This document shows positions 30,304 through 41,098 of a stretch of DNA of 41,137 nucleotides, piece by piece. This DNA comes from Reticulitermes lucifugus. Its lineage: Eukaryota; Arthropoda; Insecta; Blattodea; Rhinotermitidae. Made by a program: the position numbers and the translations under genes. Location of the stretch: contig JAKCWW010004459.1 in assembly GCA_026260175.1 (NCBI GenBank), positions 1-41,137 of the forward strand. The letters are read 5' to 3'. The notes under the pieces are model-generated. The model was given only the letters and a program-made list of their open reading frames with translations, searched no databases and was not told the DNA's origin. Within the stretch, counting starts at the first letter, position 1, and each line of letters begins with the position of its first letter.

Positions 30304-32810
30304 CATGTTGCAGTAGGTGTTGGAAATGACCTTCTTGAACTCTCAGGAATGCTCAAAACCTGTTGAATAGATTATTAAATATTCTTGGAAATTTTTGTCT
30401 AGAAGTTGCCGATACTGTGCGGCAAGTTTAAAGGAAGCTGCGTGATTCGCACACCGCCAGTCTTATCGGCGTGCATACGGAAAAAAATGCCGCAGGTTTC
30501 TCACACATTACATTTCAATTTGCTGTCCGTAACAGGCGTATAAAGTACAGTGTAACATACATTTTTTGTTCGTAAGTATGCGGTACTGTTTAATGTAGAG
30601 GGGGTTCATTGTGGAAACCCATATAAAGGAGGAAGCGCATGAAGGGTAAATAGAAAACTTAGAATAAGGATTCCCGATGTTTTTGTTTTATTGAAAACAG
30701 GCATATCTAGGAGTTGGAGATCATGTACAGCGACTATTCGAATATGCGGTAAGTTTAATATGTATATATATATTTATGTAATGCAGAAATTTAAGGCCGT
30801 TAAGCTTGCCGTGAGTCTGAGTTCTGTTTTCAGTTGAACTCCCTTATAGAAAATAACGTAGTTCTCAAACCTTCAAAGGACAGTGGTATCTATGTGTACC
30901 ACTTGTGTTAAATATAAAAGACTCTGCATTTTGCTCGTATTGTGTATTTATGCATTCCTTTTGATTCTGACAATAAGAAACTATTACTTTCTAAAAACCA
31001 TTAAAGGTTTTGTGTTTGTACTTGAGATGCACGGTATTTTCTATGAGGTAGGAACTGAGTGTTTAAATATTATTTAGATGAACTGCAGGCTTTGAGAGCC
31101 ATGTTATGGCTCAGGTCGTTAGTCTTCGCCCCCTCGGAGGTACTTTTCCATCCCAAGCCAGTCTGTATGAGAATTATGTTATACAACGGAGCAAAGGGAT
31201 AGGTTTTTCTTGAGTACTTCGGGATTATTTTTCATGTCATATTATTTCACAAGCGCTCCGTAATCATCTTAATATCACTCTTATCAGAAGAACAAGCGGA
31301 CGAAGCCTGGGAAACATCAAACAGCAATATCTATAATCTGACGGGGAGCACTGGAAAGAAAAGTACGTTTATATTGTTTTTCAGGCTTTCAAGAGTTAAT
31401 GGCGACGTGTTGTCGAAATGAAATATTATGTTGCTTCCAGGTCTAGTTTACAAATTTAGATCAGAAGATGCTGCTTAACACCTTCTATTTAGGGGTGGTT
31501 GTTTAGGAAATATTTCCCTTTGCATACGCAAATCTTTGCAGGAAAAATTTGTTAGTGTAAGTTGCTCTACTCGCTTTGAAGAACAAGCATAACATCCGTT
31601 TTACACCACGAAAAGGCCTGTATGTCGTCCACGTGTAGCAAAACTTAAGGAATGATTTTATTTAAGCAGCGGAGATGACGGAAAACTGTAAGTTGACGCC
31701 GGGCCGAGCCCGGAAAGCAAGACGCAAGCCTCGTCGTGCAACCCTGGCGGGTTAGCGACAGATATTAGTGGCCGCGGAATTACCAACATGTGCCATCAGC
31801 TCTGCTCTCAATATAAGACTCGGTATTGGAGTTACAGATATCCAAGGCGCTGTATTGTTTGTGATTGCAGACCTTGCAGCAGTCTCTCAAAACATGCAAC
31901 AATGCAATTATCAAAAGCCATATCTTCCAAAAATAACTTGTTTTCGTACCTTGCCCGAACTTTTTCTACAAAACATTTACTTTTTTCTGCTAAAATCCTG
32001 ATTTTTTTCATTTTAACAACGTAATGTTGTGTCATGTGGCATTGTTTAATTATTCATTTGTGTTTTATTTATCTGCTCTGTTAGTAGCTAAGACTGCACA
32101 GTGCCCAGCAGTAGGATGTTGGTGAATAATGAACTAGAAAGAATATGGAAGCAAAGTATAGTGGTTTAATTTGAGATCTACCCTGACACTTGTGCGCAGG
32201 AACGGAGGAAACTATAAAAACTACGCTCTATAGTGTGTTATGCGGTTGGGATTCGTGCCGTGGGAAATTGCAATTAAATTTGTATACTAAAATCATAAAT
32301 GTTTATATAAGGATCCTGGGTCAATATCCAGTGAGCTGTTTGTAGGCTGCTTTACTGCACTAATCAGTAAGATGACTTCTTTGTACAACTTTGCACGTTT
32401 AACTTAGCGTGTATAGGCCCATATAGTTACTGGCATCTGTGACCATAGAAGTCTGTCTGACCAGTAATGTAACTGTTATATTTCCTGTCGCTGACCTAAT
32501 ACAGAACACCCAGACATCATGATATTTACGCCGTACTCTTGCCAACACGTAGGGTAGCCATGGCTCTCAAAGCGACCTGCATGTATTGTGCTAGAGTTCT
32601 GGATAAGATTCCAATCCCCATTCCAATCTGCTTTTAATTACACGAGTAAACATTAATTCCTTAGTGTTAGTGTTTTTCTTTCCTTAATGTTTTAGATAGT
32701 ATAGCAGTGACACTGACGAAGAACAAAACCTTATCTCGGGCGAAGAAAGCTTTCTTCTGCTTGCTTCTTGTAATCAAATTCCGATCCGTGTTTTGTGAGC
32801 ACGTAGACAG
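30304..32810. other. No recognisable gene
   Basis: AT-rich. A small GC-rich patch near 31695-31755 contains CCGGGCCGAGCCCGG, a short hairpin. Overlapping frames of 77 and 78 codons near 31768-32024 have no recognisable domain. Confidence 0.4.
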
Positions 32811-33227
32811 ATGCGATGCACAGCCATGCAGCTCTCCCGGTTAGTAAAATTCCATTACCACTCGCCCAGTATTTTCACTTGCCATTCCAGTTCCAGCACG
32901 CCTTTGTTTGGACTTATCACACAAAAGGTGGAAAGAACATCATATTTTGGCTTCAGCATTTCTGATTCACGTGTGCTAAGCTCTACGAGGAAAATCCGCT
33001 GCGTCAGCAAGATTCAAGCCACTCTCTCACGCGGTGTTGCGAATCGATCGTCTGAACGATCTCAATCCTGGACATGTTCTAGTGTGCAGATATTAAATAC
33101 AGACGCAATGGCCTATATGATTCGTTACAAGTTCAAGCTACTAACCGTTGACCAGTCGTGTATTTCAAGTAATAAAGAGGTTGCCATGCCTTCAAAAGAG
33201 GAAAGTAATTTGTATGCTGAGTTGCTA
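32811..33227. other. Open frame of unclear meaning leading into a tandem array
   Basis: A plus-strand frame of 195 codons starts at 32811 and ends at 33398. Its last third lies inside the degenerate array that follows. It is serine-rich and has no domain, signal peptide or family signature that I recognise. It is the longest gap-free frame in the window, so it deserves a database search, but the repeat overlap argues against a real gene. Confidence 0.25.
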
Positions 33228-34060
33228 CTGGCAATACAATGGCACTATTATTTCGTACTTTCATTTCAGCGTGATACGGTAACAGCACTCTTTCTTTCTG
33301 TGACCATTTCATCGTCACACGACAGCAACACTTTTCTAGGTTCACCTACCGTGGTAATGAAACACTTCTTTCGTACTTCTATTTCGCCGTCGCAATAAAA
33401 TTGCACTTTGTCTAACCTGTGTTACAGAACTGTCAATTATTGGCAGTACAATAACAATAACACCCCTGTTTCATACTAATTTACCTTGACAATAATGTAA
33501 CACTGACAATGTAATAAAACTCCAGTTTACTGTTACAAAACATCCCTGTTTCGAAAACTTTTGAGAATATAACACTTGCTTTTAAACATGAAATTCACAC
33601 AGACAATAAAATAACACTCCTTTTTCGTACACTAATTTGACTCTGACAGTAAAACAACACGTATTTTCCTAACGTTTAGTCAACTTCGACGAAACATAAC
33701 ACTCCTGTTCATGCCACCAGGTCACGATGGCAACGCAGTAAGATTCGTACAGAGTACTTTCAGTTAATAGCGAATAACACTTCCTCTTACGTAGAGTTTA
33801 CCCTAACAAACCAATTGTAGACCTGACTCGTCTTTGAATTCGCCTTGAAGATCCAACAAGACATTTGTTTCGTAAGGTCATTTCATGACGGCAATAAAAT
33901 AAAACTCCTCTTTCGTACCCTGATAATAAAAAGCCCACTTTTTTTGGTAGGTTCATTTTACCCACTAAATAAACAACATTCCTGTTTCGTAATTTCGTAT
34001 CATTGTGACAGTACGTTGTTTTGGAAAAATACGTTGTGAGAATCATAAAAACACAGAAGT
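33228..34060. repeat. Old degenerate tandem array, ~40-bp period
   Basis: Roughly 20 diverged units follow one another. Most contain a CAATAAAATAACACTCC-like segment, then TTTCGTAC, then an ATTTCA/TTTCAC-like segment. Clear examples are near 33228, 33272, 33352, 33601, 33650, 33890 and 33961. Units vary from about 30 to 55 bp and have many substitutions, so the array is ancient. Frames on both strands across it are artefacts. Confidence 0.7.
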
Positions 34061-34099
34061 TCCCCGTGTGATTCGGTAATGAAATATAGCTTGCTATTG

Positions 34100-34425
34100 T
34101 TACTTGCTGTTGACCCTTTCAGCGTAGTTTATGTAGCGACTGCAGCCTCTCTGCCACCACTGCAAGCACTGCTGGAACTGACTTTTTGGAATCGCTTTTG
34201 GGACAGTCAGCGATTGTCCCTGAATTTCAGGGACATTCTGGAAACATCGCCCTCACAGCTGCAGTTTGATTCTCTGAAACATAAAGCATGTAGAAGGAGC
34301 CAATTCAGCCTAGTAAGGAGGGTGGGGCACCGCAACAGTGCTTTTAGCTGCCAAAAGTTGCCGCTGCTTTTGCTCATCGGTGAGCAGCGGAGGTACAAAT
34401 TTCTAGGAGAGCTGCCACAAGTTTA
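34100..34425 (-). pseudogene. mariner transposase, internally deleted remnant
   Basis: The minus strand reads LLTDEQKQR (the linker just before the first catalytic aspartate in mariners), then jumps to HPPY, a stop, AELAPSTCFMFQRIKLQL, the block holding the third catalytic aspartate (HPPYSPDLAPSDFFLFP type). It continues NVPEIQGQSLTVPKAIPKSQ and FQQCLQWWQRGCSRYINY, a standard mariner C-terminus. The central catalytic part is deleted, the third acidic position reads E in place of D, and stops are present. No terminal repeats are recognised. Confidence 0.8.
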
Positions 34426-34441
34426 AATCCTCCCTTAGAAA

Positions 34442-34588
34442 GGGCTGCGAGTGCAGGAGCGCGATTTCTACCGTGAAATGATTTTTAAACCCTTACCAAG
34501 ACGGGACAGATGCATCAGCATGCTCGGGGATTATGTTGAAAGACAATGGTACTTCATTGGTATAAATGAGCAACAGTTAACATCGTGA
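34442..34588 (+). pseudogene. mariner transposase C-terminal fragment, different subfamily
   Basis: A single frame reads GLRVQERDFYREMIFKPLPR, then RDRCISMLGDYVERQWYF and a stop at 34586-34588. This is the ExxFYxxGIxKLxxRWxKCIxxxGDYVEK ending of another mariner lineage (GDYVEK type rather than the GDYFEGD type expected of the neighbour). It points away from the minus-strand remnant at 34100-34425, only ~20 bp apart. Confidence 0.75.
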
Positions 34589-34717
34589 TAACTTCTCATT
34601 TAATTTGTATGGCCTGGGGAACCTTAATTACTGAATATCATACTGCTGCTGCTGCTAGACACAGAAAAGATGACGGCGGAAATATACTTTATTGTTATTC
34701 GTATAAATCCAAATAAA
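34589..34717. other. Short spacer
   Basis: AT-rich, with four CTG units near 34645. No feature otherwise. Confidence 0.5.
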
Positions 34718-34815
34718 TGCATAAAACTTTAAAAAACATATATTGCATTATCTCATTTTATACACTGTCCTACATGTTTCGGCTTAAATAAGCCATTCTC
34801 AGGGACAATCAAGCA
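34718..34815 (-). repeat. Penelope-like terminal repeat, left copy of an inverted pair
   Basis: On the minus strand it runs from the stem I segment of the hammerhead-like motif through ACAGTGTATAAAATGAGATA and GCAATATATG to ATGCATTTATTT. The same order, on the plus strand, is found at 35083-35185. The two copies thus form an inverted pair about 270 bp apart. No Penelope reverse transcriptase or GIY-YIG endonuclease is seen between them. Confidence 0.65.
34764..34809 (-). ncRNA. Hammerhead-ribozyme-like motif, core mutated
   Basis: The minus strand reads ATTGTCC, CTGAGAA, T, GGCTTATTTAAGCC, GAAA, CATG, TA, GGACAGT. Stem I ATTGTCC/GGACAGT pairs over seven positions including one U-G. Stem II GGCTT/AAGCC is perfect. 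GAAA is intact, but CTGATGA has become CTGAGAA, so the catalytic G8 position is lost and cleavage is not expected. It shares its layout with the motif at 18687-18731. Confidence 0.65.
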
Positions 34816-35082
34816 CAAAAGACAAGAGACAAATGTGCAGAATATAGAAATATAGGAAACTGCAGTAAAATATCGATATTTTAGGGCACAAAATGTAATA
34901 ATTGATGTTTGTATATTTATCATTATTAAAAATTACATTGAAAGAGACATTAGACTCTTGATGTAGACCGATATGAAAAACTTTCATTACAGTCCATTTG
35001 TGTTAGCGCTCTTCGCATTCATATATCTACTTAGTCTTCGACCCTAATATGGATCTTGCTTGTCCTTGTAGTCAATCACGTG

Positions 35083-35185
35083 ATGTGTTGATTCCCCTGA
35101 GGTTGCTTTTTTTAAGCCTAAACATGTTGGAGAGTGCATGCCATGAAGTAACACAATATATGTTAGTTAAGTCTAGTGCATTTAG
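35083..35185 (+). repeat. Penelope-like terminal repeat, right copy, with decayed hammerhead
   Basis: Sequence TTGATTCCCCTGAGG then TTTAAGCCTAAACATGTTGG, ACACAATATATGTTAG and AGTGCATTTAG follows the minus-strand copy at 34718-34815 for about 100 bp. The hammerhead core is decayed (CTGAGGT in place of CTGATGA, TAAA in place of GAAA), so it is older or less constrained. The 150-codon frame 35049-35501 overlaps this repeat. Confidence 0.6.
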
Positions 35186-35625
35186 TTGGAATTATATGAA
35201 TAACATGCTTAATGCACAGAATATGAACAGTGTTAATACCTTTCTTCTTTTACGACCTTCCTATACTTATCTCCTTCTTTCTCCCGTGTTCCGTTCCTGT
35301 TCAATCATATTTTTCCAATCCGTCATCATTTCTGTGCCATATTCGACGGTAAGATCTTTGGATTTCCAAGGCTATGAAGAAACGTGGCATTATTTATGCA
35401 TTCAAATTATACTCGAGATCTACAGACTGCTACAGCAGAAGGTGAATTCTGCTAGGATCTACTGTAAGTCACTAACTTTGGAAGTAGGTAAGTTTACATA
35501 AGTTCAAAAAAAATATATGTGTGTAACACCTATATCAAAACTCTACTTGTATTTCTGATCTGAATCCGTATCTTCAGAAAACATTTCCAACACTACACCT
35601 ACATCTATGTTGTTAAGATGAATGC
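35186..35625. other. No recognisable gene
   Basis: The rest of the 150-codon plus frame (35049-35501) lies here. It starts in repeat sequence and has no recognisable domain. Confidence 0.35.
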
Positions 35626-35846
35626 TAGCTTTTAGAAGGTAAGGTGAAGGTAAAGCAATCCAGGTCTGAACAGGCTCTTAGGGTTCCAGGAGATTGAGGC
35701 TCCCAGATTTCTAGACAATCGGCACATGAAGGTGGTAAGTTTGTCAGCCCTAAGCACCGGCCGCCTTTGCCGCCCAGGAAATATGCCTGGTACCCATTTC
35801 TGTTAGAGGCTGAGTCGACCCAAGGGCCATTAGCTTTTAGAAGGTA
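35626..35846 (-). mobile_element. SINE family B, 5'-truncated, with perfect 16-bp target-site duplication
   Basis: The body (35642-35830) matches the 30009-30303 copy in order: GGCCCTTGGGTCGACTCAGC, GGCGGCCGGTGCTTAGGGCT, CTTCATGTGCCGATTGTCTA and GGGAGCCTCAATCTCCTGGA on the minus strand, with GGTAAAGGTGAAGG-type tail sequence at the left. The tRNA-like head is missing. Flanks TAGCTTTTAGAAGGTA at 35626-35641 and 35831-35846 are identical, so this is a clean target-primed insertion truncated at its 5' end. The 87-codon minus frame here is not a gene. Confidence 0.93.
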
Positions 35847-37889
35847 CAAAATGAGAATAATTGAGTTTTGACAAATTGGAAATATCACCTGTCACGGAAA
35901 CGTTTCAGAACGTGCCAAGAAATTAAATTTTCACTAAAAATCATCAGTCACTTCTCTGTTTGAAAAACGACATAGAGTACTTCAACATATGCTGATAATG
36001 AATGGTTTAAAAATTGCAACTGTTTGGATATTCACGTCAGATTCGGCTGCACGGGACGTAGATTCAGTAACGTAGTGTCATCATTTGGCAATACTTCCGT
36101 AGTGTCTGCCACACTGACCGTGACAGCCCTTAGGTAAAGTACTTGATTACGATATTTAATTTGCTGTGTCACATTACAGAACAGAGATGTGCCTGTTAAC
36201 ACCAAATCCCTTATACTAATCTTAAGTTTCAACATTTTTAATGAAATGCTAATCTTAAATTCTACGTTATTTGCCATACATTTCGTTTTAATTTTCAGCT
36301 GTCGCTCTGGAGTTGGATATTTGAGTGTAAGCTATGTTTTTTTATTTTTTTTTTCGTTTAATAGCCTGTAGATCCTACATACACAGACTAGTTCTTAATT
36401 TCTATCCAAACTCAATTATTTTCTTCAGCTGATTTTCCAATTTACTTTTGGTTTTATATGCAACAGTACAAAAATTTCACGGATCTATGGCCTTGTTAAT
36501 ACTGAGTAGCGTGCTGAGTGTTATTTCCTCCTTCCTGTTTGGCTACTTGTTCAGAAGCTTCTGTTTCCACCGCCATGGTCTTGTGCATTTAAACAATAGA
36601 CGAGTTTCCTTCTCTTTCTCCCCGCATAGAAGACACCTCCCCCTTTCCGTAACGCCCTCAATCCTCCAAATTTTCAAATTCCTAACCTTAGCCATGCTAT
36701 ACTATTTCTGAATTTGTGTGGATTGGGCGTGGCTGCTTTTCTGGGCAGCAGCCCGCCTTCTAATCACAACTGAACTTCAGTCGAGATTCGAGGATCTGAA
36801 CGGAGTCTTCTGTAATATAACTCTGTGTCGCTGAGCGAGAACTTTCCGACGTTTCGAAGGAATGTAGTGCCTTCACTTTTATTTTCAAGCTTTAATTCCG
36901 GCCAAGTAATATTTAAATGTTTATTTTTCAAATCACAAAGAACTCTGCTGCATTTTAAATGTAAAGATCAGCCGGATGATGCTGTATTGGGAAATAACTG
37001 GGATTTATTGTGAGCTTCGTAAGACCACACAGATAATCTATGTAGAAATATACAGAGTTTTATGTTAAAGAATTAGGTATATATAGTTACCATTGGGCTT
37101 CAAAGGGTTGAAATGTACATTTAAAGATCAGAAGATGACCTATGGATTTTGAATGACCAGACACAGGACTAATTAGGCTGTGGGGTCTAGTAGCGGATGA
37201 TGGATAATTACCGCAGTATTCGAAATAGCTGCAGCTGAGGCTATAGGTTACCTCTTGCATTTAATCAGACATTTATGAAACAGGAAATATGTAGGCCTAA
37301 TGCACAATTTTCTAGATCAGTGATCCACTCCTGTTTCATGCAGACTAATTATTTTTCACTGATTACAAAATGATATCTAATTAAACAGCAATTACAAATA
37401 CAGGCAGGAAAAGTATGAGTTTATCCGAATATTTACACTACGTTCAAAAGTCTAAACCTTGAAAAATAAAAAATAAAGCTGTCATCCTTTATATACTTTA
37501 TCCTGAGCCAGAATATGAATCTAACCTTAGTCCTGTCATCCTGTTCTTTTTAGAACAGTTTTGTTACAAAATTTTCATCTAACCCCAATTATTCCAGAGT
37601 TCCACTCTTTCGACCAAAAGTTTTTAAGCATTTATTTATTCCCCATGGACACCACATGCTTTGTCCATTTCGTCGTGGTGATGGGCTCATCCTACTAATG
37701 CTAGACCATACAATTCCTCACGCACTGGTTTCTCTGACTAAATATGGACAGGGGACAATTGACAACATTTAATTTACTTCCTTTTTGCTCTGCAGATTTG
37801 AAATAAACTTTTCATTTGTCTATGGAAAAAGATTACAAGCGCCCAAAATTATACAGTTGTAAACGGAATATTGCAACTGAAAAAAAAAG
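35847..37889. other. No recognisable gene
   Basis: AT-rich. A box TAGTTACCATTGGGCTTCAA at 37084-37103 repeats the one near 24337. Frames of 60 to 87 codons have no recognisable domain. Confidence 0.4.
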
Positions 37890-37965
37890 ATGGAGATCCG
37901 TTGACTAGCTAAGGGACTACTAGCATGTGAAAGTGTTGTTCTCCACGGAGATACGTAGTTTGTTA
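37890..37965 (+). mobile_element. Degraded LINE 3' end
   Basis: TTGACTAGCTAAGGGACTAC, then TGTTGTTCTCCACGGAGATA and CGTAGTTTGTTAACG, align with the 20535-20605 LINE 3' UTR (TTGACTAGCTGAGGACC, CTCTGCTCCATGGAG, TTAG tail). About 75 bp remain. Confidence 0.45.
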
Positions 37966-38647
37966 ACGAATTGGAGACCCAAGGAACAGATCAAATTCTC
38001 TTTATTTTATAAGGGAATAATAGATACGGTGCACAACCGCGTCGAGGAAATTGAAAGAATTGAAGATGAGTCAAGTATATTCAACATTAGTATGAAATCT
38101 GTAGTGTTAGGTGGTCAGGACACGTTCCTGTGATTTTACGGAATTAAGTCTTCCCATCGTTGCTTTGGTCGCCATAGGTCTTCTCTTTCCCACGGTCGAT
38201 AACAATATGTCAAATGTGGAAGGCTGCCTGTTTCCAGTTTTCCGGAACTATTTTTCCTTTCCAGTTTTTTTCATTACCCTTATGAAGTATAATCTTTCTC
38301 TTCAATCAGAATTTCTCTAATGATTTGATCTAGAGCAGACCTGAAGTGGTTTAATAAATATGTTTTTGTTGCCTCTATTTTCTGGAATTCCTTTTGGTTA
38401 AAATTTAAGTTTTCGCTAACACAATTCAGTGCATGTAATATACGCATATTGCTGGCCTAAAAGGAAAGGAAGAATGGTAATGCTCTGAATGGTCAGTTTC
38501 AAGTTTTTGGAACCTGAACAGATCAAGATGCGTGAATCATTATGTTAATTTTCGTATAAGTGATTTCAGTATCTTCTTAGTTATTTAGAAACACTTCAAG
38601 TTGTTGAGATTATACAGAATGGGATTTTGGATGACTAGTGAATCATG
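37966..38647. other. No recognisable feature
   Basis: AT-rich with short frames only. Confidence 0.45.
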
Positions 38648-38785
38648 AATAGGAGCGAAGCGGCCGTGGCCAACCATACCCGTAAACTACTCTGGCATTT
38701 GCCTGGACAGACTAAGTGAAACAACGGGACTTTGCATTCAAGATAACGGATTTCGAAGCCAAGATCTGAACCGAGGACTTGTGTA
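38648..38785 (-). mobile_element. SINE family C, minus-strand copy
   Basis: The minus strand has a B-box-like CGGTTCAGATCTTGG (38759-38773), then GTTGTTTCACTTAGTCTGTC, CAGGCAAATGCCAGAGTAG and GGCCACGGCCGCTTCGCTCC. The second half matches 27395-27440, and the middle matches 15679-15710. Confidence 0.6.
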
Positions 38786-40366
38786 ACAAAAAGCCCGAAT
38801 CTTCGAAACTGAGTTGCGACTTCAAGAAATTTAGTATCATTAAATGAGTGTAATTAGTACCTCTGGCCTTTAGTCCCACCAGAGACATTGCAACATACTG
38901 CGATACTGTCAGTCAGAAGCGTATGATACCGTTCGATACAACGAAGCAAACCTAGAAGCCAAAGCATATAAAGATCTTTCCATTCTTCCCTTCCCTCCAA
39001 CTCTTTCGCTCCCTTTTTGTCTTATAGTTTTTCCCTTTTATTCCTGATTTTCTCCTTTGCTTCTGTCTCAGTGTCCCGCTGTTTATAAACGATGGTCTGC
39101 TGCCGACTGCAGAGCCAATGTTTTGTAAAGCGGTTGAAGTTGTCAACTCCAACATTTATTCATGACTCTGTATTTTCCGCTATTTCTCTTATTTTTTCAT
39201 TTTCTCTATCCATTTCCACTTTAACTCTTCTACGAGAAGGGTTTCAAAAAGGAGAGGGCGTTTTACTACGGCCAGTTGGTCTCCACTTTATGTGCCCAAA
39301 CGTTCTTGTGCTCGAACAAAGCTTGTAGCGCTCACTTCAGTGCTTCGTCTGTGAACATAATGTGCTGTCTGTCTTCAGAAGAGAGCACCACAGCTTTTTA
39401 TTATTTGTGGAACAAGAAGTAGGAAACACAGAACCAGATTCAAAAACCTCGTGTTCTTAGAAAAGTAACTGATATGTCATAATTTAAGTTTACTCTTCCG
39501 TCTTAACCCTTTCAAGGATGAAATTTATTTCAGCAGTTCTCTTTAAAAATTCCTTCCTTATTCAGAGAACACTGCGTATGGATTAAAAATACAATCGACA
39601 AACACGGCAGTCTCTATTGTCAGATTCTTACTAAACATAGGTACATCGCCATAAAAATAGAGGGATTCATAATATTAAAGCAGGATATATATCTTTACCA
39701 CTGTGATTTAAAGAGTTTAGTATGACAGAAATTCCCTAACCCTTTAAGATCCATTAATTCAAAGTGTTTAAAATATAGTGGGTACGGAAGAGGAGAAAGG
39801 TTTTATTTAGCGACTCTGCAAAGTGTTAGTCAGGTATGCCAGATTTGAATTCACATATAGGTAATTTTTTCGAAAATTCGTTAACTACTATCCGTCCACA
39901 CGACATAACATTCCACATTCCTCCAAACATCAAGATTATCTAACGTTTGTGGCAGATGAATAGAGTATGAGCTTTGGTGGAAATGGAAAATGGAAGCACT
40001 CGAAGAAAAACCTGTCCCAGTGCCACTTTATCCACTTAAGCAATAACGATTCTGTGCAAACCTGTCATGGTATTCGAAAAAAAAAAACATTTATTTCTTC
40101 ACTTCGTGACGAATTTGCATGCATGGATTGACCTTAAAATTTTCAGTGCAGACAAGAAAATATACAACGTCCGTGTGACATCTTAGCAGCTCATAAGAGT
40201 TTGATCTTCTGTTTGCGCGTTTTACTTTGTAGTTTCTGGTAATCATATGTAACAAGCAAATATCTGGTGTGTTGGATGTATGTGTTGTAACATAGCCATT
40301 TAGTATGTGACTATTTATTTCACGTCGGTAACTTTCGATCTTTCAGTACCATAATATATGTACGTA
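38786..40366. other. No recognisable gene
   Basis: AT-rich. A decayed form of the TTACCACTGGGCTTTAAA box lies at about 39695-39715. Frames of 67 and 78 codons near 38952-39328 overlap on opposite strands and have no recognisable domain. Confidence 0.4.
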
Positions 40367-41083
40367 GCGCGTCCAGAAAGTAAGAACTGGTATGGTGTAA
40401 AAAGCGTTTAAAGAATTTTTTAAAAATACTTTTCTTTCAGAATGTTGGTACTTACACAAAACTATTTCTCCACACAGTCGCCATGTAATGTAAGACACTT
40501 GTCATATCATGGAAAAAGCTGTTGTATGCCTTCTTCGAAAAAGGTCTCCGCCAAGACTTTCAGTCAGTCCAGCACAACGTTCTTTGTCTCTTGGTCACTC
40601 CTCGGACTCTGGCCGGCCAAAGATTTCTTGGATTTGGGAAACAAGTAAAAATCACCTGGTACAAGGTCGGACTGTATAATGGATGTTAGAATATTTCCCA
40701 TTTGAACTGGTCGCGCGCCCACTTCTTTCCCCATCATGCACCTTTATCCTGCTTCCTTTGAACAACCGACACCATTTCCTCACATTCCCTTCATTCATTG
40801 CACTTTCACCATACACTTCAGTAATAATCTGCCTGTGAATTCCTGCCGGACGAAAATTTTTAGCTTTTAAAAATCATATCACTCACTGCACTTTACAGGT
40901 ACCAGGATTTTCGATTTTTGTGTTCATGTTTAACGACCACAGCGACTGGGGGAAAAATTATGACACTGTACTACGCAACACACGTGTTTTCCTTGAATAC
41001 AGAAGACGACTGTCCTTCATACGAAGTGCGCGTCACATGCGCGGCCGCTATTCGCAGTCAGTTTTTTACTTTCTGGACGTGCC
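40367..41083 (-). mobile_element. mariner element with both ends, internally deleted (MITE-like)
   Basis: The left end has CGTCCAGAAAGTAAGAACTG from 40370. The right end has its complement, CAGTTTTTTACTTTCTGGACG-type sequence, ending at 41079. A TA dinucleotide lies just outside at 40365-40366 and 41084-41085, the target site duplicated by mariners. The interior is about 717 bp against roughly 1.3 kb for a full mariner. Remains of both ends of a minus-strand transposase are joined. The non-coding ends look well preserved, so it could have been moved in trans. Confidence 0.88.
40440..40880 (-). pseudogene. mariner transposase with the catalytic core deleted
   Basis: The minus strand from about 40865 reads NFRPAGIHRQIITEVYGESA and MNEGNVRKWCRLFKGSR, the paired helix-turn-helix DNA-binding region, then VHDGERSGRATSS. 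Near 40690 it jumps in another frame to DLVPGDFYLFPKSKKSLAGQ, the block of the third catalytic aspartate (DLxPSDFHLFxxLK type), followed by DQETKNVVLD and EEGIQQLFP to the tail. The first two catalytic aspartates are in the missing segment. Only the last is represented, so it is inactive. Confidence 0.85.
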
Positions 41084-41095
41084 TAGTAGTAGGTA

Positions 41096-41098
<3 letters not shown>

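Noticed and set aside
32811..33398. 195-codon open frame
   Set aside because: No recognisable domain, and its end lies in a degenerate tandem array. Kept only as an unclear open frame worth a search.
35049..35501. 150-codon open frame
   Set aside because: It begins inside a Penelope-like terminal repeat and has no recognisable domain.
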